From NCBI GenBank assembly GCA_014383215.1, contig JACNIG010000208.1:1-38374 (forward strand): a stretch of 38,374 bases of DNA, written 5' to 3'. The translations under genes were made by a program, and so were the position numbers. The stretch comes from Candidatus Desulfatibia vada (lineage in GTDB: Bacteria > Desulfobacterota > Desulfobacteria > Desulfobacterales > UBA11574). Each line of letters opens with the position of its first letter. The stretch's first letter is position 1. Of the stretch, positions 26,049 through 33,679 are shown in pieces. Under the pieces are notes generated by a model. It made no database searches. It saw nothing but the letters and a program-made list of their open reading frames with translations, and was not told where the DNA came from.

Positions 26049-27158
26049 ATGGAACATCTACTACCATGGTTTAAACTCAAAAGTGCTCCTGGAATCGGGA
26101 ACCATCTATTCAAACGGCTGATAGACCGCTTTCACACACCGCAGCGTGTTTTTGAGGCATCCTTGGAGGATCTGTTTGAAGTCCAAGGCATGACTGCGCG
26201 TCTTGTATCGTCGATCAAAGGCCACAGAATGCCTGAGACGGTCAAAAAGGAGATCGACCTGGTAGTTCAAAAAGGTTATGACATCATCACCATGGCGGAT
26301 AATAATTACCCGCCCTTGCTGCTGCAAATACCGGATCCGCCTCCTTTTTTATATGTTTACGGCCGTCTTGACGAACGCATTGAAAACATTGCCGTGGTCG
26401 GCTCCAGGAATGCAACAAGTTATGGCATTTCAACGACAAATCGGTTGTGCCGGGATCTGGCTGCCCTCAATTTTAAAATTATCAGCGGCATGGCCAAAGG
26501 GATTGATACGGCCGCCCACAAAGGCGCACTTTCGAGCAAAGGTAAAACTATCGCCGTTCTTGGAAGCGGCCTCGAAAGAGTCTACCCGGCAGACAATCTA
26601 AAGCTTTTTCATCAAATCGCAGCAAACGGCGCCGTCATTTCGGAATTTCCTCTAAAGACAGAGCCTGAGGCCCATAACTTTCCCAGACGCAACCGAATTA
26701 TCAGCGGAATTTCCCTGGGAACCGTTGTTGTGGAAGCAACCAAAAAGAGCGGGGCACTCATTACGGCTCGGCTTGCCGCCGAACAAAACAGGGAAGTATT
26801 TGCCATACCGGGAAGCATTCACTCCTTTAAGAGTATGGGGACCCACACCCTCATTAAAGAGGGTGCCAAACTGGTTGAACGCGCCCAGGACATCATCGAA
26901 GAACTTCCGGCAACAGTCAAAGCGCCTGATGAAAAAGATCAGCCGGCCCCCGGGGAAAACAAACCGGAACAGCCTTTGCTTTCATCAGAGGAATCATTGG
27001 TGTATAAAACCCTTGAGCCCTACCCTGTGCACATCGATGAGCTTGTCAGAAAGCTTTCCATAGAACCTGGAAAACTTTCGAGTATATTGCTGCACCTCGA
27101 ACTTAAGGGCATTGTGCAACAGGCACCAGGCAAACTCTTTTCCGTCGCTGAATGCTGA
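26049..27158 (+). CDS. dprA: DNA processing protein DprA
   Basis: Binds incoming single-stranded DNA and loads RecA during natural transformation; it is widely conserved even in species not known to be competent. A helix-hairpin-helix-like start (LKSAPGIGNHLFKRLIDRF) leads to the Rossmann DprA/Smf core: VGSRNATSYG, SGMAKGIDTAAHKGAL, LGSGLERVYP and FPRRNRIISG. The C-terminal winged helix is ESLVYKTLEPYPVHIDELVRK. Length is 369 aa from the ATG at 26049; a TTG one codon earlier is the track's start. The Shine-Dalgarno is weak. topA follows, a common dprA-topA order. Confidence 0.95.
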   Translation: MEHLLPWFKLKSAPGIGNHLFKRLIDRFHTPQRVFEASLEDLFEVQGMTARLVSSIKGHRMPETVKKEIDLVVQKGYDIITMADNNYPPLLLQIPDPPPFLYVYGRLDERIENIAVVGSRNATSYGISTTNRLCRDLAALNFKIISGMAKGIDTAAHKGALSSKGKTIAVLGSGLERVYPADNLKLFHQIAANGAVISEFPLKTEPEAHNFPRRNRIISGISLGTVVVEATKKSGALITARLAAEQNREVFAIPGSIHSFKSMGTHTLIKEGAKLVERAQDIIEELPATVKAPDEKDQPAPGENKPEQPLLSSEESLVYKTLEPYPVHIDELVRKLSIEPGKLSSILLHLELKGIVQQAPGKLFSVAEC

Positions 27159-27213
27159 TAGTTTAATATTATTTTGGAATTTGCTTGTCCGCCGTCTTTT
27201 TTGTGGGATGCTT

Positions 27214-27227
27214 GGAATTTGGGATTT
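27214..27227. repeat. GGRATTT heptamer pair, dprA-topA spacer
   Basis: GGAATTT followed by GGGATTT with 7-nt period. The same word family is at 4918-4938, and a single TTGGAATTTG lies at 27174-27183. It is too short to be sure on its own. Confidence 0.4.
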
Positions 27228-27323
27228 CATAGATTCTGTGAACGGTTATAAAAAATTAAATAGTTTACTTTTAAAGAAACCAACTTATATTCAAGACTTA
27301 AAAAAGTTGAAACGAGGGAAATT

Positions 27324-29600
27324 GTGACAAAACCTTTAGTCGTCGTAGAATCACCTACCAAAATTAGAACCCTGAAAAAATATCTCGGCAACAGTTACAA
27401 CATAGCTGCAACCGTTGGGCATATAAAGGATCTTCCCCCCAAAGAAATCGGTATCGACATTGAAGAAGGATTCAAGCCAAAATATACTTACATTACCGGC
27501 AAACAAAAAGTGATCCGGTCTTTAAAAAAAGCTGCCGGCGACAGCGTGGATATTTACCTTGCTCCCGACCCGGACAGAGAGGGTGAAGCTATCGCTTGGC
27601 ACACGGCCGAAATCCTCAAGAAAAAAGGGCGAAGATTTCACCGTGTCCTTTTTCATGAGCTTACCAAAAATGCCGTCAATGAAGCCATCGAATCTCCGCA
27701 AAAACTTCACCGCCATAAGTATGAAGCCCAGCAGGCCCGCAGGATACTGGACAGGCTTGTCGGCTACCAGATCTCACCCCTGCTGTGGCGCAAAGTAAAA
27801 GGCGGCCTCAGCGCGGGCCGGGTACAATCGGTTACTGTGCGCATTATCTGTGATAGAGAGCGTGCCATACAGGCTTTTGAGCCTGAGGAGTACTGGTCCA
27901 TAACCGCACACCTTGAAGACAACACACCTCCGCCGTTTACGGCAAAACTGGCCAAAAAAAGCGGCAAAAAGATCAAAATTGCCGATGAAAAGGCATCGAA
28001 TGCCATTCTCGAGGCTCTGGACGCAGAAAAGTATGTAGTCGATAAAGTAACAAAAAAGACTAAAAAACGGAACCCTTTACCTCCATTTGTCACCAGTACT
28101 CTTCAACAGGAAGCTATCCACAAACTCAGATTTTCTGCCAAAAAGACCATGGTTGTGGCGCAGCAGCTTTACGAAGGTATTGATCTTGGACCCGGTGAAC
28201 CTGAAGGTCTTATCACCTATATGCGTACCGATTCCACCAGGATCTCAAATGAGGCTGCCGGCGAGGCCCTCCAACTTATCCGGGAACAATTCGGTCAAGA
28301 TTATGTTTTAGACAAGCCCAGGTTTTTTAAAAACCGTAAAAAAGTTCAAGATGCCCATGAGGCCATTCGGCCGACATCCGTCTATAATACCCCGGACAAA
28401 ATAGCTCCGTTTCTATCCAAAGATCAGCTGGACTTATACCGCCTGATCTGGCAGCGCTTTGTGGCTTCCCAAATGAAACCCGCCATAATAAATCAGAATT
28501 CCATATCGATCAAAGCCGGTCCCTATCTGTTTACTGCCAGCGGATCATCGGTTCAATTTCCAGGCTTTATGACTCTTTATCTATCAGCCGACGCTGAAAT
28601 CGAAAAAGAGAGTCAAAATAAAAAAGAGCAGCTCCCCCAGCTCGTCGAAGGTATGGTTTTGAAACTCAACAAAATAGAACCGAAACAACATTTTACAATG
28701 CCGCCGCCAAGGTTTTCCGAGGCATCTTTAGTCAAAGAATTAGAAGAAAACGGGATCGGTCGTCCCAGCACCTATGCCGCCATCCTTTCAACCATCAGAG
28801 AAAAAGGGTATGTGGATCTGGTTAAAAGATATTTCAGGCCAAGCGAACTGGGATTTATCGTTAACGACCTTTTGGTGCAAAGCTTTCCTGATGTTCTTGA
28901 TGTCGAATTTACAGCCAAGATGGAGAACGATCTGGACCGCATAGAAACTGCAGAAGTCGATTCTTTAGAAATCCTCACCCGTTTCTACAGCCCTTTTAAA
29001 ATAGAACTTGATGCAGCTGCCGAAGGGATGCTCAGTTTAAAAGGCGTTGGTCTGTCCACGGGCCGTTCCTGTCCCCAATGCAACGCCAAACTCCATATTA
29101 AGGTTGGGAAAAACGGGCATTTCCTCGGATGCAACGGGTACCCTGAATGCAAATATACCAGGAACTACACCCGCGATGAAAAAGGCAAGATTCATCCCAT
29201 AGAACCTTTGGTTGAAGAAGTTTCGGACAAGTTTTGTGATAAATGCAAACAGCCAATGGTTGTAAAACAGGGCAAGTACGGAACTTTCCTTGCCTGCAGC
29301 GGTTATCCGGAATGCAACCACACTCAATCCCTATTTTCCGATAATGCCGCCCGGGAAACCGGTGTCCACTGCCCGCAAAAAGACTGCGGCGGCAATCTTG
29401 TGCAGCGCAAATCGAAACGCGGCAAAGTTTTTTACGGCTGCAGCCGGTTTCCGGATTGCAACTTTGCAATCTGGGACAAACCAATAGCCAAAGATTGTCC
29501 CTTTTGCGGTGTCAATTTTCTGTTAGAAAAAACCACCAAAAAAGACGGGACCTCCCTTACCTGCCAGACCAAGGGTTGCGGGTTTAGAGAAAAAGCTTGA
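27324..29600 (+). CDS. topA: DNA topoisomerase I (type IA)
   Basis: Relaxes negative supercoils. The N-terminal TOPRIM domain has VVVESPTKIRTLKKYLG and the metal-binding APDPDREGEAIAWH. The catalytic tyrosine is in GLITYMRTDSTRIS near residue 300, and GIGRPSTYAAILSTI follows. The C terminus carries four zinc ribbons: CPQC...CNGYPEC, CDKC...CSGYPEC, CPQKDC...CSRFPDC and CPFC...CQTKGC. Length is 758 aa. It starts with GTG preceded by GAGGG. The TTGACA of the ilv promoter overlaps its stop codon. Confidence 0.98.
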   Translation: MTKPLVVVESPTKIRTLKKYLGNSYNIAATVGHIKDLPPKEIGIDIEEGFKPKYTYITGKQKVIRSLKKAAGDSVDIYLAPDPDREGEAIAWHTAEILKKKGRRFHRVLFHELTKNAVNEAIESPQKLHRHKYEAQQARRILDRLVGYQISPLLWRKVKGGLSAGRVQSVTVRIICDRERAIQAFEPEEYWSITAHLEDNTPPPFTAKLAKKSGKKIKIADEKASNAILEALDAEKYVVDKVTKKTKKRNPLPPFVTSTLQQEAIHKLRFSAKKTMVVAQQLYEGIDLGPGEPEGLITYMRTDSTRISNEAAGEALQLIREQFGQDYVLDKPRFFKNRKKVQDAHEAIRPTSVYNTPDKIAPFLSKDQLDLYRLIWQRFVASQMKPAIINQNSISIKAGPYLFTASGSSVQFPGFMTLYLSADAEIEKESQNKKEQLPQLVEGMVLKLNKIEPKQHFTMPPPRFSEASLVKELEENGIGRPSTYAAILSTIREKGYVDLVKRYFRPSELGFIVNDLLVQSFPDVLDVEFTAKMENDLDRIETAEVDSLEILTRFYSPFKIELDAAAEGMLSLKGVGLSTGRSCPQCNAKLHIKVGKNGHFLGCNGYPECKYTRNYTRDEKGKIHPIEPLVEEVSDKFCDKCKQPMVVKQGKYGTFLACSGYPECNHTQSLFSDNAARETGVHCPQKDCGGNLVQRKSKRGKVFYGCSRFPDCNFAIWDKPIAKDCPFCGVNFLLEKTTKKDGTSLTCQTKGCGFREKA

Positions 29601-29625
29601 CAATCAGAACCTTGGCTGTTAGATA
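29597..29625 (+). promoter_or_regulatory. probable promoter of the ilv operon
   Basis: A perfect TTGACA (29597-29602) overlaps the topA stop, and TAGATA (29620-29625) follows after 17 bp. The -10 match is moderate. Its position 31 bp before the leader peptide start is right for an attenuator-controlled operon. Confidence 0.55.
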
Positions 29626-29656
29626 AGTGGATCAAAATAATACATTAGAAATTATT

Positions 29657-29758
29657 ATGAAAAATACTTCCACCACTAACAACCTTATTAGCCTTATTAT
29701 TCTCCTCGTAGTAGATGTACTTATTTGCTACGAGGCAAAGGGGTTGATAATGGTATAA
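29657..29758 (+). CDS. ilv operon leader peptide (33 aa)
   Basis: ATG at 29657 to TAA at 29756-29758. The middle reads LISLIILLVVDVLI, so 12 of 14 residues are Leu, Ile or Val, the three end products of the operon. This is the hallmark of attenuation leader peptides such as E. coli IlvL. The tandem CTC CTC GTA GTA codons coincide with the 5' arm of the first hairpin, where a stalled ribosome would disrupt it. The stop codon lies just past the second arm region. The Shine-Dalgarno is weak (TTAGAAA). It is not in the ORF track because of its size. Confidence 0.85.
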   Translation: MKNTSTTNNLISLIILLVVDVLICYEAKGLIMV

Positions 29759-29824
29759 ATTTTACCTCAAAACAAAATACAAAATCCGTTATCAGCCCTA
29801 AAAGCCGGTAGCGGATTTTTTTTT
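29704..29824 (+). promoter_or_regulatory. transcription attenuator of the ilvB-ilvN-ilvC-cimA-leuA operon
   Basis: Four elements can be drawn. The 1:2 hairpin is CCTCGTAG (29704-29711) with CTACGAGG (29728-29735). The 2:3 antiterminator is GGGTTGATAATGG (29741-29753) with CCGTTATCAGCCC (29786-29798), 13 continuous pairs including two G-U. The 3:4 terminator is AAAATCCG (29781-29788) with CGGATTTT (29812-29819), extended inward and followed by T to 29824. The 2:3 and 3:4 pairings exclude each other. Ribosome stalling for lack of charged Leu/Val/Ile tRNA would favour 2:3 and read-through into ilvB. Confidence 0.85.
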
Positions 29825-29864
29825 GGGTCTTAATAACAACTTATTCACAAAGGAAGGTACGGAA

Positions 29865-31553
29865 ATGAAACTAACAGGTGCACAAATCATGTTGAAGGTG
29901 CTCAAAGAGGAAGGTGTCGACACAATTTTTGGATATCCGGGCGGTGTCGTCATTGACATTTATGACGAGCTGGCCAAAAGCGATATACGGCATATTCTGG
30001 TCCGCCAGGAAGCGTGTGCGGTGCATGCCGCCGATGGTTACGCCCGGGCCGGCAACCGCGTGGGTGTCTGTCTGGCAACATCCGGCCCCGGGGCAACCAA
30101 CACGGTCACCGGTATTGCATCTGCCTATATGGATTCCATTCCGGTGGTTATCTTTACCGGACAGGTTCCCACTCATCTGATCGGCAATGATGCCTTTCAG
30201 GAGGTCGACACGGTCGGCATTACCAGACCGTGTACCAAGCACAACTACCTGGTGAAACGTACCGAAGATCTGGCCAGAGTAATTAAAGAAGCATTTTACT
30301 TAGCCGCTTCCGGCCGTCCCGGACCTGTCCTGATAGATATTCCAAAGGATGTCTCCGTCAACGCTATCGATTACAAGGCCCCCAAAAAGGTCAAACTCAA
30401 AACATACAATCCAACCTACAACCCGAATATAAAACAGGTGAACAAGGTTGTTGAACTGATCAAAAAGGCCACAAATCCTGTGATTTTGTCCGGCGGCGGT
30501 GTAATCCTTTCCAACGCTTCCAAAGAACTCACCCAACTTGCGCGTAACACCCAAACTCCTGTAACCAGCACTCTCATGGGCCTGGGCGGATTCCCGGCCA
30601 GCGACCCTCTGTGGCTCGGCATGATCGGCATGCACGGCACCTATCGGGCCAATATGTCCACGGGTGAATGCGATCTTTTAATAGGTATCGGTGTGCGCTT
30701 TGACGACCGCGTTACCGGCAGGATTGATGCCTTTGCTCCCAATGCCAAGATCGTGCACATCGATATCGATCCCACTTCGATACGCAAAAACATTCCGGTA
30801 ACAGCACCTGTTGTCGGCGATTGCAAAGTCACCCTTACCCTTTTGAACAAACTGCTGAAAAAGGAAGATCTGGGAGATCTCAAGAAAAAGCGTAAAAAAT
30901 GGTTTGCTCAGATTGCCGACTGGAAAAGCACGGCTCCTTTGGCATACAACCAGGGAGATGCTGTTATTAAGCCGCAATTTGTGGTCGAAAAACTTTACGA
31001 GCTCACCAAGGGTGATGCCATCATAACCACGGAAGTGGGGCAGAATCAGATGTGGGCAGCTCAGTATTATCATTTTGATAAACCCAACCGTTTTATTACC
31101 TCCGGCGGCCTGGGTTGCATGGGATTCGGACTTCCGGCCGCCATCGGAGCACAACTGGCCTGCCCTGACAAACTGGTGGTTGATGTTGCCGGAGACGGCA
31201 GCATACAGATGAATATCCAGGAAATGGCAACCGCCGTGCAGTGCGGTCTGCCGGTCAAAGTCGTTATCCTGAACAACGGCTACCTGGGTATGGTCAGACA
31301 GTGGCAGCAACTCTTTTTCGACAAACGGTATTCCGAAACCTGTCTTGAGCATGCTCCCGATTTTGTCAAGCTGGCTGAAGCATACGGCGCAGTTGGTTTG
31401 CGGGCCACCAAGCCTGAGGAGGTCGTACCTATATTGAAAAAAGGTCTTTTTTCCAAGGATACTGTAATCATGGATTTTGTTGTAGAAAAAGAAGAATGTG
31501 TTTATCCCATGGTTCCGGCAGGAGCCGCGGTAACGGAAATGCTTCTGACATAA
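29865..31553 (+). CDS. ilvB: acetolactate synthase, large (catalytic) subunit
   Basis: A TPP- and FAD-dependent enzyme making 2-acetolactate from pyruvate (Val/Leu branch) and 2-aceto-2-hydroxybutyrate (Ile branch). The TPP N-domain has [14 protein letters not shown] and catalytic Glu in [16 protein letters not shown]. The TPP-Mg site is [19 protein letters not shown]...VVILNN. Length is 562 aa from the ATG at 29865, which has AAGGAAGG upstream; the track start is a TTG inside the terminator T-run and is unlikely. First enzyme gene of the operon, 30 bp before ilvN. Confidence 0.97.
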   Translation: MKLTGAQIMLKVLKEEGVDTIFGYPGGVVIDIYDELAKSDIRHILVRQEACAVHAADGYARAGNRVGVCLATSGPGATNTVTGIASAYMDSIPVVIFTGQVPTHLIGNDAFQEVDTVGITRPCTKHNYLVKRTEDLARVIKEAFYLAASGRPGPVLIDIPKDVSVNAIDYKAPKKVKLKTYNPTYNPNIKQVNKVVELIKKATNPVILSGGGVILSNASKELTQLARNTQTPVTSTLMGLGGFPASDPLWLGMIGMHGTYRANMSTGECDLLIGIGVRFDDRVTGRIDAFAPNAKIVHIDIDPTSIRKNIPVTAPVVGDCKVTLTLLNKLLKKEDLGDLKKKRKKWFAQIADWKSTAPLAYNQGDAVIKPQFVVEKLYELTKGDAIITTEVGQNQMWAAQYYHFDKPNRFITSGGLGCMGFGLPAAIGAQLACPDKLVVDVAGDGSIQMNIQEMATAVQCGLPVKVVILNNGYLGMVRQWQQLFFDKRYSETCLEHAPDFVKLAEAYGAVGLRATKPEEVVPILKKGLFSKDTVIMDFVVEKEECVYPMVPAGAAVTEMLLT

Positions 31554-31583
31554 AATTATGCATGTATTGAAAGGATATTACTA

Positions 31584-32072
31584 ATGATGGAAGAAAAACA
31601 TGTTTTTTCGATTCTAGTCGACAACGAACCTGGTGTGCTCTCAAGGATTGCAGGACTGTTCAGCGGAAGAGGGTTCAACATTGAAAGCCTTTGCGTCGCA
31701 GAAACCACGGATCCCCTTATTTCAAGAATTACGCTGGTCACTACCGGTGCACCCCCGATTATTGAGCAAATAGAGAAACAGCTGAACAAGCTCATTAATG
31801 TCATCAAAGTCCATGATCTTACCGGCAAAGAATTTGTTCATAGGGAGATGGCCCTTATCAAGGTGGTCGCCAAGGCCGAACACCGGGCCGAAATCCTGCG
31901 GACCGTCGATATTTTCAGGTGCAAGGTAGTTGACGTTGGACGCGAACACTACACCCTGGAAGCCACCGGTGATGAAGGCAAATTAAATGCTATTTTGAGC
32001 CTTTTAAAGCCTATCGGAATCAAGGAAATTGCCAGAACAGGTATTATAGCGCTGTTCAGGGACCCCAAATAA
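31584..32072 (+). CDS. ilvN: acetolactate synthase, small (regulatory) subunit
   Basis: Binds valine and stimulates the catalytic subunit. The ACT domain is at the start: HVFSILVDNEPGVLSRIAGLFSGRGFNIESL. A second ACT-like half follows residue 80 (ALIKVVAKAEHRAEILRTVDIF). Length is 162 aa, the usual long form (also called ilvH). Two tandem ATG codons are present; AAAGGA lies upstream. The TAA is followed by a MITE-like element after about two bases. Confidence 0.96.
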   Translation: MMEEKHVFSILVDNEPGVLSRIAGLFSGRGFNIESLCVAETTDPLISRITLVTTGAPPIIEQIEKQLNKLINVIKVHDLTGKEFVHREMALIKVVAKAEHRAEILRTVDIFRCKVVDVGREHYTLEATGDEGKLNAILSLLKPIGIKEIARTGIIALFRDPK

Positions 32073-32074
32073 AG

Positions 32075-32314
32075 CATCCGGGCCTAAGACCCGGATCTGG
32101 TTTGCCCCTGAAAGGGGCTGCTCTCCTGCAAACCGGACAAGTTAGAAGTGCCTAAAGTGAACTAAAGTGCCTAAAGTTATGGAGTCGCTTTGCTCCGCTG
32201 ATTTTATATAATTGACAGAATTCCTTAACTTTAGCTCACTTTAAACTTTAGTTCACTTCAAACTCTTGCAGCGTTTCTTCAGGCAGAGCCGGACTACTCT
32301 GACCTGGCCCATAG
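32075..32314. repeat. MITE-like AAAGTGCCT element, copy 3
   Basis: About 240 bp. It begins AGCATCCGGGCCTAAGACCC right after the ilvN stop. The arm is AAGTGCCTAAAGTGAACTAA, the core is TATATAATTGACAGAATTCC, and the opposite arm is AACTTTAGCTCACTTTAAAC. It ends AGGCAGAGCC...CCTGGCCC near 32310. The ends GGGCC and GGCCC are weak terminal inverted repeats. It matches copy 4 (37315-37548) in opposite orientation over its full length. No ORF lies inside. Confidence 0.85.
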
Positions 32315-32350
32315 TGTCAGTTTTTCAAGATAAAAATAAAGGAGGATATA

Positions 32351-33397
32351 ATGGCGATTATCAATTTTGGCGGTGTTGAAGAAGAAGTGATTACGTCCCA
32401 AGAATTTTCTTTGGAAAAAGCCCGCAAGGTGCTTGAAAACGAAACCGTGGCAATCTTAGGTTACGGCGTTCAAGGACCGGGGCAGGCTCTGAATTTGAGG
32501 GACAACGGCATCAACGTTATCATCGGGCAGCGGGACAACAGTAAAACTTGGGATAAAGCGGTGGCCGACGGTTTTGTTCCCGGCGAAACCCTTTTTGGAC
32601 TTGAGGAAGCCGCCCGTAAAGGGACCGTTGTGCAGTTTCTACTTTCGGACGCCGGTCAGGTTGCCACCTGGCCGCTAGTAAAAAGTTGCTTGAACGAAGG
32701 CGATGCACTCTATTTTTCACATGGTTTTTCAATCGCTTATAAAGATCAGACCAACATTATACCTCCTGAAAACGTCGATGTCATCCTGGTCGCCCCCAAA
32801 GGATCCGGCCGTACCGTTCGAACCAATTTTCTAGACGGCAGCGGCATCAACTCAAGCTTTGCCGTGCATCAAGACTTTACCGGCAGAGCCAGAGAAAGAA
32901 CCCTGGCCCTGGGTATTGCCATCGGCTCGGGTTATCTTTTCCCCACTACCTTTAAAAATGAAGTCCACAGCGATCTGACCGGCGAGCGCGGTGTATTGAT
33001 GGGCTGTCTGGCCGGAGTGATGGAAGCCCAATACAACACACTTCGCAAGCACGGACACAGCCCCAGCGAAGCCTTTAATGAAACCGTAGAAGAGCTTACC
33101 CAGAGCCTGATTCGACTGGTGGCCGAAAATGGTATGGACTGGATGTTTTCGAACTGCAGCACCACCGCCCAGAGGGGGGCCCTGGACTGGGCGCCGAAGT
33201 TTCGCGACGCCGTTCTGCCCCTCTTTGAAGAGCTATATGAAAATGTCGTTTCCGGCGTTGAAACCAAACGGGTTCTGGAAGCCAACAGCGCCCCGGATTA
33301 CCGGGAGAAACTGCAAATAGAGCTCGATATCATCAAAAATTCCGAAATGTGGCAGGCGGGAACCGCCGTAAGGTCCTTGAGACCTGAAAACAGATAG
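32351..33397 (+). CDS. ilvC: ketol-acid reductoisomerase
   Basis: Isomerises and reduces acetolactate (or acetohydroxybutyrate) with NAD(P)H, the second common step. The Rossmann loop reads GYGVQGPGQALNLRDNGINV instead of the more common GYGSQGHAHALNL. Catalytic residues are seen in YFSHGFSI (His), VAPKGSGRTVR (Lys) and EVHSDLTGERGVLMG (Asp/Glu). Length of 348 aa puts it in the short class I. The VQGPGQ and NFLDGSGINSSFAV features recall the type I associate with Bacteroidetes, so lateral origin is possible. A GGAGG precedes the ATG. Confidence 0.95.
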   Translation: MAIINFGGVEEEVITSQEFSLEKARKVLENETVAILGYGVQGPGQALNLRDNGINVIIGQRDNSKTWDKAVADGFVPGETLFGLEEAARKGTVVQFLLSDAGQVATWPLVKSCLNEGDALYFSHGFSIAYKDQTNIIPPENVDVILVAPKGSGRTVRTNFLDGSGINSSFAVHQDFTGRARERTLALGIAIGSGYLFPTTFKNEVHSDLTGERGVLMGCLAGVMEAQYNTLRKHGHSPSEAFNETVEELTQSLIRLVAENGMDWMFSNCSTTAQRGALDWAPKFRDAVLPLFEELYENVVSGVETKRVLEANSAPDYREKLQIELDIIKNSEMWQAGTAVRSLRPENR

Positions 33398-33463
33398 CTC
33401 ATTTTTTTTCATTGTAAAAACAGATATGGCTCAATAATTGCAGGAAACTAAATATAGGGTGCT

Positions 33464-33609
33464 GTCCGTAGTCCGTTGTCAGGGGTCAGTAGTAACTGTA
33501 TTTCCAAAAGGTTGGATCATGCGCAAAACCGCAAAAGAATTTTCGTATCTAGCTGAATTAACTACCTCTTATATCTTTTACTACGGACAACTGACAACTA
33601 TCAACGGAC
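33464..33609. repeat. GTCCGTT heptamer inverted repeat, ilvC-cimA spacer
   Basis: The left arm GTCCGTA, GTCCGTT, GTCAGGG, GTCAGTA (33464-33491) and right arm TACGGAC, AACTGAC, AACTATC, AACGGAC (33582-33609) are inverted, each with strict 7-nt units, separated by 90 bp. The 282-bp spacer holds no other recognisable feature; the 61-aa ORF at 33438 is repeat sequence. Confidence 0.8.
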
Positions 33610-33679
33610 ATATCCAAATATAGAACGAGACCTTTGAAACTATAAAGATCTTGAAAATACATTATAGGAGAATACCATA

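Noticed and set aside
33438-33623. 61-aa ORF between ilvC and cimA
   Set aside because: It is built from the GTCCGTT heptamer inverted repeat; no recognisable protein.
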